A stretch of 20,470 nt of DNA from JBCCFK01 sp965262315 (lineage in GTDB: Bacteria; Actinomycetota; Acidimicrobiia; Acidimicrobiales; UBA8592), in the NCBI GenBank assembly GCA_965262315.1, contig CBDHFJ010000151.1:1-20470 (forward strand). The letters run 5' to 3'. The notes under the pieces were generated by a model, which was given only the letters and a program-made list of their open reading frames with translations, did not search any database and was not told the origin of the DNA. A program made the position numbers and the translations under genes. Position 1 is the first letter of the stretch; every line of letters begins with the position of its first letter. This document shows positions 14,373-20,470 of this stretch, piece by piece.

Positions 14373-16093
14373 CCCAGCAATGGATCACCGATTCGACCCC
14401 GAGTGAACGGTTCCCGTTCTACACCCGCGCCAACGTGGGTGAGATCGCACCCAAGCCGATGAGCCCGCTGAGCTGGGACCTCGTGTGGAAGCACGGCACC
14501 GTCCCCGGCTACCACGCCGGCCACATCCGGTGGGGCAGCCTGGACGCATCGGAACTGGGCGGCGACAACACCCAGTTCGCCTGCTTCGGCGGCTACCTCT
14601 ACCACAACTGGTCCATGGTGCGTCTCCAGGGAGAACGCAGCCCGGGGATGTCGGCCCAGCTCATGGACGACGCGTTCTTCGGCGGCCATCCGGACATCCC
14701 GCCGTACGAGCCCCATCCCGACGATGTCCGTCCCGACCTGGCGGCGAAGATCCAGCAGACGATGGACACGCTCATGTCTGCGGAGCGGTTGCCCGACGAG
14801 CTGGACGAGGATCGGGCCAAGGCCATCGAGCTGCGCTCGAACCGGCCCGACCTCGACGCCGCCACCGATCTCGAGCTGGTGCAGCACGCCAAGTCGATCA
14901 GCCCGATCATCGCCGAGTTCTTCGAGCCCTACATGATCTTCGGCACCGCGTCGTCGTTCGCGCTGGGCATGCTCCCCGAGCTCTGCGCTGGCCTCGATCC
15001 CTCGGTCCAGGGTCGACTCATCTCGGGCATCGGCGACGTGGACTCCATCCCGCCGTCGCAGGCCATCTGGGATCTCAGTCGCCTGGTCGCCGACAGCCCG
15101 GCGCTGACCGCGGCCTTCGACGCCGGCACCGATGGACTCGTCGATCGCCTCGGCGACGTCGACGGCGGCCAGGCGTTCCTCGACGCGCTGGCCGAGGTCC
15201 AGGCCGAACACGGCGCCCGCGGACCGATCGAATGGGACAGCGCCAGCGCGTCGTGGGAGACCCGCCCCGAGCTCGTGGTTGCGCTCGTCGACCGGCTCCG
15301 CTTCGCGGACGAGGAGCTGTCGCCCACCAGCCGGCAGGCACGGGTGGCCGCCGACCGCGCCGCCGCCGAGGCCGAGGTCCGCGCCCACTTGGCGGGCAAC
15401 GACGAGGCGCTGGCCACGCTCGACCTGGCACTGCGCCTGGCGAACCTCTACGTGCCCGGCCGTGAGCGCACCAAGCTGACCGAGATGATGGCCGTCCACG
15501 AGGTACGCATGGCCACCCACGCCCTCGGCCGCCGTCTGGCCGAGCGTGGCGCGATCGACGAGCCCGCCCAGGTCAACATGCTGCTGGCCGACGAACTCGA
15601 GGACTTCGTGGCCGATCCCGGGCCGTTCAGCGAGACCATTCGGGAACGCTGGGAGCGTTTCGCCGACCTGGCCACCCGCCAGGAGCCGTTCATCCTCTAC
15701 CAGGAGGCCCCTGATGCGAGCGCGTGGCCGCTGCGGGCCGCAGATGCAGAGCCCGTCACCGCCGGCGAGACCCTCCAGGGCGTCCCGGGCGGCCCGGGCA
15801 AGGTCGTGGGTCGGGCTCGCGTGATCCACGACGCCGGCGACCCGCGGGGCCTCGAGCCCGGCGACATCCTGGTCGCTGCCATCACCGACCCGGCCTGGAC
15901 GCCGCTGTTCATGTCGGCCGGCGGGGTCGTGGTCGAGATCGGCGCGCCGATGAGTCACGCCATGATCGTGAGCCGCGAGCTCGGCGTGCCGTGCGTGACC
16001 GCGATCCAACACGCCTCCACCCGCATCAAGGACGGCATGCTCCTGGAGGTCGATGGCGGCACCGGAACCGTGACCGTTCTCGAGCTGAGCTGA
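14369..16093 (+). CDS. PEP-utilising enzyme mobile (phosphohistidine) domain protein lacking an ATP-grasp domain
   Basis: The 574-residue protein ends in a PEP-utiliser mobile domain: GVPGGPGKVVGRARVI, GDILVAAITDPAWTPLF, then GVVVEIGAPMSHAMIVSRE with the phospho-carrier histidine at about 530, and LGVPCV. The first ~450 residues are helical, with tryptophan-rich segments near the N-terminus (SWDLVWKHG, HIRWGS), and show no ATP-grasp (PPDK_N) or PEP-binding barrel motif. In PEP synthase, rifampicin phosphotransferase and phenylphosphate synthase the mobile histidine shuttles phosphate from an ATP-binding domain, so this protein would need a partner from elsewhere. Its place after the KstD-like gene suggests it activates a substrate of the same pathway by phosphorylation. 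The ATG at 14369 has GGAG 5 bases upstream. Confidence 0.82.
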   Translation: MTQQWITDSTPSERFPFYTRANVGEIAPKPMSPLSWDLVWKHGTVPGYHAGHIRWGSLDASELGGDNTQFACFGGYLYHNWSMVRLQGERSPGMSAQLMDDAFFGGHPDIPPYEPHPDDVRPDLAAKIQQTMDTLMSAERLPDELDEDRAKAIELRSNRPDLDAATDLELVQHAKSISPIIAEFFEPYMIFGTASSFALGMLPELCAGLDPSVQGRLISGIGDVDSIPPSQAIWDLSRLVADSPALTAAFDAGTDGLVDRLGDVDGGQAFLDALAEVQAEHGARGPIEWDSASASWETRPELVVALVDRLRFADEELSPTSRQARVAADRAAAEAEVRAHLAGNDEALATLDLALRLANLYVPGRERTKLTEMMAVHEVRMATHALGRRLAERGAIDEPAQVNMLLADELEDFVADPGPFSETIRERWERFADLATRQEPFILYQEAPDASAWPLRAADAEPVTAGETLQGVPGGPGKVVGRARVIHDAGDPRGLEPGDILVAAITDPAWTPLFMSAGGVVVEIGAPMSHAMIVSRELGVPCVTAIQHASTRIKDGMLLEVDGGTGTVTVLELS

Positions 16094-16246
16094 GTCACGT
16101 GCGAGTGGCCCGAGCGCACGGCCGCCGAGTACAGCTGGTGGCCACGGACGAAGACCGACCCGCTCGAGCTGCACTCCCGGCCTGAGCCACACCCGGCACG
16201 ACCGAGCAGCGGCCGACTGGCGGAAGCCGCGTCCAGCCGCAGGTAG
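16094..16246 (+). other. Coding-like in-frame tail after the PEP-gene stop
   Basis: Directly after the TGA at 16091-16093 the same frame stays open for 50 codons to TAG 16244-16246. The first ~30 codons (EWPERTAAEYSWWPRTKTDP and on) have the strong G/C third-position bias of real genes here. The mobile domain is already complete before the stop, so this is more likely the end of an eroded gene or a former C-terminal extension. I do not recognise a family. Confidence 0.3.
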
Positions 16247-16264
16247 GGGCTCGCCCGAACGACG

Positions 16265-16296
16265 AAGGCCCGGAAACCGTTGAGTTTCCGGGCCTT
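16265..16296 (-). terminator. Terminator of the initiator tRNA gene (symmetrical hairpin)
   Basis: A 13-bp perfect stem (AAGGCCCGGAAAC with GTTTCCGGGCCTT) encloses a 6-base loop. It begins just 5 bases after the tRNA's CCA end. The following TTCGTCGTT on the minus strand is only moderately T-rich; on the plus strand TTTGTGTT follows, so it may end transcripts from both sides. Confidence 0.75.
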
Positions 16297-16301
16297 TGTG
16301 T

Positions 16302-16378
<77 letters not shown>

Positions 16379-16393
16379 CTGAAGTGGAGAGAC

Positions 16394-16423
16394 AGTATGC
16401 CGTCACGTCACCCCCGGTCACAA
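16394..16423 (-). promoter_or_regulatory. Candidate promoter of the initiator tRNA
   Basis: On the minus strand TTGTGA (16423-16418) and CATACT (16399-16394) are separated by 18 bases; each matches its consensus at 4 of 6 positions. Transcription would begin several bases upstream of the tRNA 5' end at 16378. Confidence 0.5.
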
Positions 16424-16466
16424 CTCCGTTCACCATCCGGCCACGGCGTGCCTTCGGGCACACCAC

Positions 16467-16472
16467 TAGGTT
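16467..16472 (+). promoter_or_regulatory. -10-like box of the SnoaL-like gene
   Basis: TAGGTT ends 7 bases before the ATG at 16480, so transcription could begin on the start codon itself. No Shine-Dalgarno sequence is visible. No clear -35 was found. Confidence 0.3.
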
Positions 16473-16479
16473 CGCCCGC

Positions 16480-16854
16480 ATGGACGACCTCGAACTGGTG
16501 CACGCGTTCTTCGACTCGTTGGCAGACGGACGCATCGACGACTGGATGGCACTACTGACCGACGACGTCGCCGCGGACACGCCATTCGCCCCAACGGGTC
16601 GCGACCGCACGTTCACCGGCGCCGCGGAGATCCGAGCCCGCTTCGGCGACGCCCGCGAGCGGATGCAGGCGCTCGAGTTCTTCGACCGTGAGCTGCACCG
16701 GACGATCGACGGTCCGGTGGTGGCGACCTGTCGGTCCCGTGGGGTGCGCGGCGACGGCAGGCCCTACAAGAACCAGTACTGCTGGCTCTTCACCACCAGA
16801 GGCGGCCGGATCTCACACTGGGTCGAGTACTTCGACCCCCAGGAGCTCGGATGA
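16480..16854 (+). CDS. SnoaL-like / NTF2-like small protein
   Basis: The 124-residue protein has the SnoaL-like cone pattern: LELVHAFFDSLADGRIDDWMALLTDDV (in pieces) at the N-terminus, PFAPTGRDRTFTGAAEIRARF in the middle, and YKNQYCWLFTTRGGRISHWVEYFDP at the end (in pieces). This is the usual fold for small isomerases, cyclases and polyketide-ring or steroid-modifying proteins, and also for many with no known role. The ATG at 16480 is chosen because the fold begins there; the frame is open upstream to 16342, but that stretch covers the tRNA. It ends 1 base before the convergent HDOD-GGDEF stop. The substrate is unknown. Confidence 0.82.
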   Translation: MDDLELVHAFFDSLADGRIDDWMALLTDDVAADTPFAPTGRDRTFTGAAEIRARFGDARERMQALEFFDRELHRTIDGPVVATCRSRGVRGDGRPYKNQYCWLFTTRGGRISHWVEYFDPQELG

Positions 16855-16855
16855 C

Positions 16856-18370
16856 TCAGGAGCGGGAGGACGCCGGCGTCGGCTCGGCCACGAAGCTCTG
16901 ATTGCGTCCCTTGCGCTTGGCCACGTAGAGCGCATCATCGGCAGCACGAGTCAGCTCGTCCTGCACCGCCGCGAGCTCACCGTTCACACCGGTGACCAGA
17001 GCCGCACCCGCGCTGACGGTGGCGCGACCCATCCCGACCCGCGTGGCCGCGGCAACCATCGCCCGCCGCACCCGTTCGATGCCGAGCTGGAGCTTGGTCG
17101 TCGACTCGGGGCGCATCACCATGGCGAACTCGTCGCCGCCGACTCGGGCGAACAGCTCGTCGCCACGTGCGGCCGATGCCGCGGCCACCGCGATGGTGCG
17201 CAGCAGCTCGTCACCCACCACATGACCTTCGGCGTCGTTGACCTGCTTGAAGTGATCGAGGTCGAACATGACCACGGCCACCGGCGCGTCGTCGACGTGT
17301 CGCGCCAGTGCCGCCAACGCCGTCCGGAGACCGCCGTCGAACGCAGCGCGGTTCGGCACGCCGGTCAACGGGTCCTGCAACGACAGGCCTTCGAGGCGTT
17401 GATTCTCGGCCCGCAACGACTCGATCTCGCGGTGCGCCGTCTCCAGCTGGTCCAAGGCCGCCACCTGCGATGCCAGGTATTCGTCACGCGACTCGGCGAT
17501 GAGGCGCTCCAACTCGGGCCCCACGTCGACGCTCAGATGATGGGCCGTGGTCCCCGCGGCAGCGCGGAACTCGTCCCAGTAGGCCAGGACATCGTTGTCG
17601 TCGAGACCCCACGCCGAGACAGCCGGACGGATGCGCTGAAGCGCCGGCTCCTGATGGGCGACCAACAAGTCGGCGATGGCGGTGCCGATACCGAGCGCCG
17701 CGTCGATGACGGTCGGTGGGTTGGCCAGGCGGGCATCGATCGCCGCGGACCGCACCCGAGCGCCGCCTCGAACATCGGTGGGGATCTCCCAGTGCTCCAT
17801 GAGAACCACGCCCACCCGGGCGCCGTCCACCCCGAACGCGTCCCGCTGGGCCACCGGCCCCGGGAGCCCGCCCTCGCGCTCCCACAACGCACCGAGCTCG
17901 GTCGGATACGTCCGCAGCAGGGTCAACTCGCCCAGGTACGCCAGCAGACCGGCCGTCGCCGCCTCCTCCGACGAACCCGTCTCCAGCCGATCCGAGAACG
18001 CCCGGGCCGCCGATGCGGCCAGAGTGCTGGCACCGATGATGCCCGACAGTTCGCGCGACCTCGCCGTGCTGCTCCAGAGCTCACCCACGATCGCGAACCC
18101 GATCCCGATCATCTTCATGTTCCGCAGGCCCAGCACCGCGGCGGCGCGCCCGACGTCGGTCACCGGGTGGCGCGGCGAGTAGGTCGCCGAATTCACGACC
18201 TGAAGAACCCGAGCCATCAGCGCCGGGTCCTGGCGAACCACATCGGCCACGTCCGTCATGCCCGCGTCGGGGTCCTCGCACAAACGGATGAACTCGACCG
18301 CCGTGCCGGGCAGGCCGGGCAGGTTGGCGAGCAAGCGCGGTTCGAGCTGGTCGACGGAAGTGGCGGACAT
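16856..18370 (-). CDS. HDOD domain plus GGDEF diguanylate cyclase
   Basis: The 504-residue protein has an N-terminal HDOD domain (LLANLPGLPG, DVADVVRQDPALMARVLQVVNSA in pieces, GRAAAVLGLRNMKMIG; about residues 10-215), a helical linker with a likely coiled coil (AALDQLETAHREIESLRAENQ, in pieces), and a C-terminal GGDEF domain (DPLTGVPNRAAFD onward). The active motif GGDEF is intact at about 411-415 (ARVGGDEFAMVM), so c-di-GMP synthesis is expected. The inhibitory RxxD site is RGDE here, with Glu in place of Asp. The ATG at 18370 is chosen for homology; no clear ribosome site is seen, and a GTG at 18424 is also open. It follows the adenylate cyclase by 77 bases and probably shares its operon. 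Confidence 0.88.
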   Translation of the reverse strand: MSATSVDQLEPRLLANLPGLPGTAVEFIRLCEDPDAGMTDVADVVRQDPALMARVLQVVNSATYSPRHPVTDVGRAAAVLGLRNMKMIGIGFAIVGELWSSTARSRELSGIIGASTLAASAARAFSDRLETGSSEEAATAGLLAYLGELTLLRTYPTELGALWEREGGLPGPVAQRDAFGVDGARVGVVLMEHWEIPTDVRGGARVRSAAIDARLANPPTVIDAALGIGTAIADLLVAHQEPALQRIRPAVSAWGLDDNDVLAYWDEFRAAAGTTAHHLSVDVGPELERLIAESRDEYLASQVAALDQLETAHREIESLRAENQRLEGLSLQDPLTGVPNRAAFDGGLRTALAALARHVDDAPVAVVMFDLDHFKQVNDAEGHVVGDELLRTIAVAAASAARGDELFARVGGDEFAMVMRPESTTKLQLGIERVRRAMVAAATRVGMGRATVSAGAALVTGVNGELAAVQDELTRAADDALYVAKRKGRNQSFVAEPTPASSRS

Positions 18371-18447
18371 GGTGTGGCGGGCGGGCAGCGGAGCACCCAC
18401 CCACCCATCGACCGGCCAGCCCACCGATCAAGGAGCTCCGGGACGGT

Positions 18448-19524
18448 TCAACAGCTCAACGACACCAGCGGCACCGGGTCGGTGAACCCCTTGAGCTGGC
18501 GGCGACCGGCCGGCTCGAAACTGCGACTCGGACAGCGATCGGCGAGCTCGGGTGTGGCGAGCAGCTCGCATGGCACCGCGAGATCTCCGATACGGGACGC
18601 CAGGTTCACGATGGGGCCGTAGTAGTCACCGCCGCGGGTGAGCAGCTCGCCGTACGCCAGACCGCCACGCGGCGTGACGTGCTGACCCCGGTACTCCGCG
18701 ATCAGCCCCATGGCCGTCGTGCACGCGGCCTCGGGATCCGCGGCCACGAACATCACCTCGTCGCCGATCAGCTTGACCACGCGACCACCGTGATCGGCCA
18801 CCAGGTCATACGCCGTGTCCTCGAACTCCCGGACGAGCCGGCCGATCTCGGCGACCGAGCTCTGCTCGGAGAACGCCGTGAACCCCACCAGGTCGATGAA
18901 CCCCACCGCCAGACGGCTGATGTTCGGGTCGTCACCGGGCAAGCGAGCCTGACGGCTCCGGTGCACCGCGTCCTCGAGGTGCATCCGAAGCAGCGGATCG
19001 AGCGACGCGGTGACACTGTCCAACGCCACCAGGGCCTGCTCGTTGAGCCGGACGACGTCGAGGTCGGTGCCACCGGCCTCGAGCACGGGACCCTCCACAT
19101 CGATCAGGAACATGCTCACCGCCGCGTCCGCGATGCGCGCCATCGACGAACCGAGCACGCGCGTGAAGTGATTGGCCTCGGCCTGGGTGAACAGCTCCCG
19201 GCCCTGACCCATGGCACCGAACGCGCGGACCTCCGCTTCGGTGAACGCGGGCTCGTCGAACGGGCGCGGCGCCAGACCCGACGTGCGCCGCAACCGATCG
19301 AGGGCGGCCACCGGCACGCCCAGCATCTCGGCGGCCTGCACCATGGTGTATTCGGGTTCGGTGTGGAGGTTCGCGTCGGACGCAACCTGAGCCAGGTTCG
19401 ACTCGCGGGTGGCGTCGACGATGGCCTCGGGCGTCCATCCGGAGTCGAGCAGGCGCTGAATGATCCCGCGCACCGCCTCGGCGTCGCGGGCCATGGGGTC
19501 GTACAGACCGGCCTCGCAGAACAC
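18448..19524 (-). CDS. Class III adenylate cyclase with N-terminal regulatory domain
   Basis: The 358-residue protein has a helical N-terminal part resembling mycobacterial Rv1264/Rv2212-type regulatory domains (EAGLYDP, then LLDSGWTPEAIVDAT, and a helix-turn-helix-like MVQAAEMLGVPVAALDRLRR), then a catalytic domain from about 205. The catalytic residues are all present: metal Asp211 (FIDLVGFTAF) and Asp255 (KLIGDEVMF), adenine-specifying Lys251 and Asp300 (GDYYGP), and transition-state Asn307 and Arg311 (VNLASR). It should make cAMP from ATP in the cytoplasm. The GTG at 19524 is the only start that keeps EAGLYDP, since a stop lies just upstream in frame. A GTGA overlap with the kinase stop exists one frame off, hinting at a possible one-base error. 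It lies between the kinase and HDOD-GGDEF genes. Confidence 0.9.
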   Translation of the reverse strand: MFCEAGLYDPMARDAEAVRGIIQRLLDSGWTPEAIVDATRESNLAQVASDANLHTEPEYTMVQAAEMLGVPVAALDRLRRTSGLAPRPFDEPAFTEAEVRAFGAMGQGRELFTQAEANHFTRVLGSSMARIADAAVSMFLIDVEGPVLEAGGTDLDVVRLNEQALVALDSVTASLDPLLRMHLEDAVHRSRQARLPGDDPNISRLAVGFIDLVGFTAFSEQSSVAEIGRLVREFEDTAYDLVADHGGRVVKLIGDEVMFVAADPEAACTTAMGLIAEYRGQHVTPRGGLAYGELLTRGGDYYGPIVNLASRIGDLAVPCELLATPELADRCPSRSFEPAGRRQLKGFTDPVPLVSLSC

Positions 19525-19536
19525 CCGTCATGTCGG

Positions 19537-20470
19537 TCACAGGAACTCCCCGGCCCCGACGTCTTCGGCCGCCGCTGCCGCCCGTGTGACCAGGGCGTGG
19601 ATGAGCGCGTCGCCACGCTCGTTCTCGGTGACCGCGTCCACACCCGACAGCACGGCCATCGCCATCACGCCCAGCATCGACTCGCGGTACACGTCGGTGA
19701 CCCACGCACGATCGACGTCCACGCCGTGTCCCTGCAGCGACTCCGTGTACGTGTCGAGCACGGCGTCGGTGTGGGCACGACGCTGCTCCGGCGTGAGCGA
19801 CCAGCCGAGGAAGTACGCCAGATCGAACGGGCCCCGGTGCGTGCCCATGAGCTGGAAGTCGATGACCACCACCTCGTCGGCCTGATCGTCGAACAGCAGG
19901 TTGTCGAGGCGGAGGTCGTAGTGGCACATGGTCAGCGGGCCCTCGGCGGCCCGGTTCTGGAACGCGTTGAGGTTGTCGGCTACGGCCACGCCGAGCTGCG
20001 CCGCCTCGGCCCCGATGACCGGCTCCCACCGCTCGGCGAATGCCGGTGCCGCCGCCTGGAGCACAGGCTGGGCCGCCGAGTACAGCGGACCGTTGACCGC
20101 CGGCAACCACGTCAGCTCGTGCAACTCGGGGCGCCCCCACAGCGGCGCGTGCAGGGCGGCCGCGGCACGAGCCACACGGAGTGCGTCCTCGAGCGAGCAG
20201 CCCTCGAGCTGGTCGACAAGGCGAGCCTCGGCGACGTCCTCCATGACGATCACGAACGGGACGACCTCGGGAGCGGCGTCCACGTGGTGGCAGCGTGGCG
20301 TCCGCACCGCGGCGACGTCGGACTGGCGGTAGAAGTTGACCTCACGGTCGTAGAAGCCGAAGAGCTGAGCCTGTTCGACCATCTCCGGGATCTGACTGGG
20401 GAGCTTGACGATGACGCTCTCCGGTCCGCCGCCGTCGGCCCAGGTCAGCGCCACCCGCGCCAGCCGCCCC
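19537..20470 (-). CDS. APH/choline-kinase-like (ecdysteroid-kinase-like) phosphotransferase, 5' end outside window
   Basis: At least 310 residues are visible and the frame is still open at the window edge, so the N-terminus is missing. The visible start (VIVKLPS) contains the ATP-binding lysine strand, FVIVMEDV is a hinge-like segment, CHYDLRLDNLLF is the catalytic Brenner-type motif (Asp and Asn present; the usual HGD is HYD), and VVVIDFQLMG holds the metal-binding Asp. These define the aminoglycoside phosphotransferase/choline kinase fold. Actinobacterial members of this subgroup phosphorylate diverse small alcohols and are not necessarily resistance enzymes. It is first in the minus-strand set with the adenylate cyclase 12 bases downstream. 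Confidence 0.85.
   Translation of the reverse strand, partial: GRLARVALTWADGGGPESVIVKLPSQIPEMVEQAQLFGFYDREVNFYRQSDVAAVRTPRCHHVDAAPEVVPFVIVMEDVAEARLVDQLEGCSLEDALRVARAAAALHAPLWGRPELHELTWLPAVNGPLYSAAQPVLQAAAPAFAERWEPVIGAEAAQLGVAVADNLNAFQNRAAEGPLTMCHYDLRLDNLLFDDQADEVVVIDFQLMGTHRGPFDLAYFLGWSLTPEQRRAHTDAVLDTYTESLQGHGVDVDRAWVTDVYRESMLGVMAMAVLSGVDAVTENERGDALIHALVTRAAAAAEDVGAGEFL

Noticed and set aside
18380..18424. GGGT repeats on the minus strand as a G-quadruplex
   Set aside because: Only three closely spaced G3 tracts are present, short of the four needed for a standard intramolecular quadruplex.
19537..20470. Antibiotic resistance function for the APH-like kinase
   Set aside because: Only the general kinase fold is supported; the segment pattern is nearer to the broad ecdysteroid/choline kinase-like group than to known resistance enzymes.

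Overview
The window is dense, very GC-rich DNA (codon third positions are almost all G or C). Several starts are GTG, neighbouring genes often overlap by 4 bases (GTGA or ATGA), and some -10-like boxes sit right at start codons. With an F420-type luciferase-like oxidoreductase, a TetR/Rieske/KstD-like catabolic set and mycobacterial-type cyclase architecture, this points to an actinobacterium. An Acidimicrobiia-like lineage is my guess; no 16S or other marker is present to prove it.

Layout. (A) 1-5529: the tail of a shikimate kinase; a minus-strand thioredoxin-fold gene interrupted by an in-frame UGA; the aconitase gene acnB, with a one-base frameshift; a peroxiredoxin-like gene also interrupted by an in-frame UGA; and a coupled membrane methyltransferase-like gene. 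In both interrupted genes the UGA falls exactly at the redox-active cysteine position, reading resumes in the same frame, and a hairpin with GU in its loop lies just downstream. These are two strong selenoprotein candidates within 4 kb, and I consider them the most interesting content of the window.

(B) 5593-16093: a catabolic region. It holds two Rieske oxygenase alpha subunits, a TetR regulator, a TIM-barrel isomerase-like protein, a luciferase-like oxidoreductase, an Old-Yellow-Enzyme/dienoyl-CoA-reductase-like flavoenzyme, a KstD-like FAD dehydrogenase, a decayed OYE remnant, and a PEP-utilising mobile-domain protein without its ATP-grasp partner. The two divergent promoter regions (TetR/Rieske-1 and Rieske-2/KstD-like) share an AACGnnYGTTAT element, so the TetR protein may control both. 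Stepwise oxidation and reduction of a cyclic (steroid-like or aromatic) substrate is a reasonable inference; the substrate itself is unknown.

(C) 16265-16854: an initiator tRNA-Met on the minus strand with its terminator and promoter, then a small SnoaL/NTF2-like protein.

(D) 16856-20470: a minus-strand operon-like set with a choline-kinase/APH-like protein (cut by the window edge), a class III adenylate cyclase and an HDOD-GGDEF protein. It joins cAMP and c-di-GMP signalling in one transcription unit. No stretch over 300 bases lacks a gene; the longest is 16094-16301, which holds a coding-like tail and a terminator. No CRISPR array, insertion sequence or rRNA was seen.
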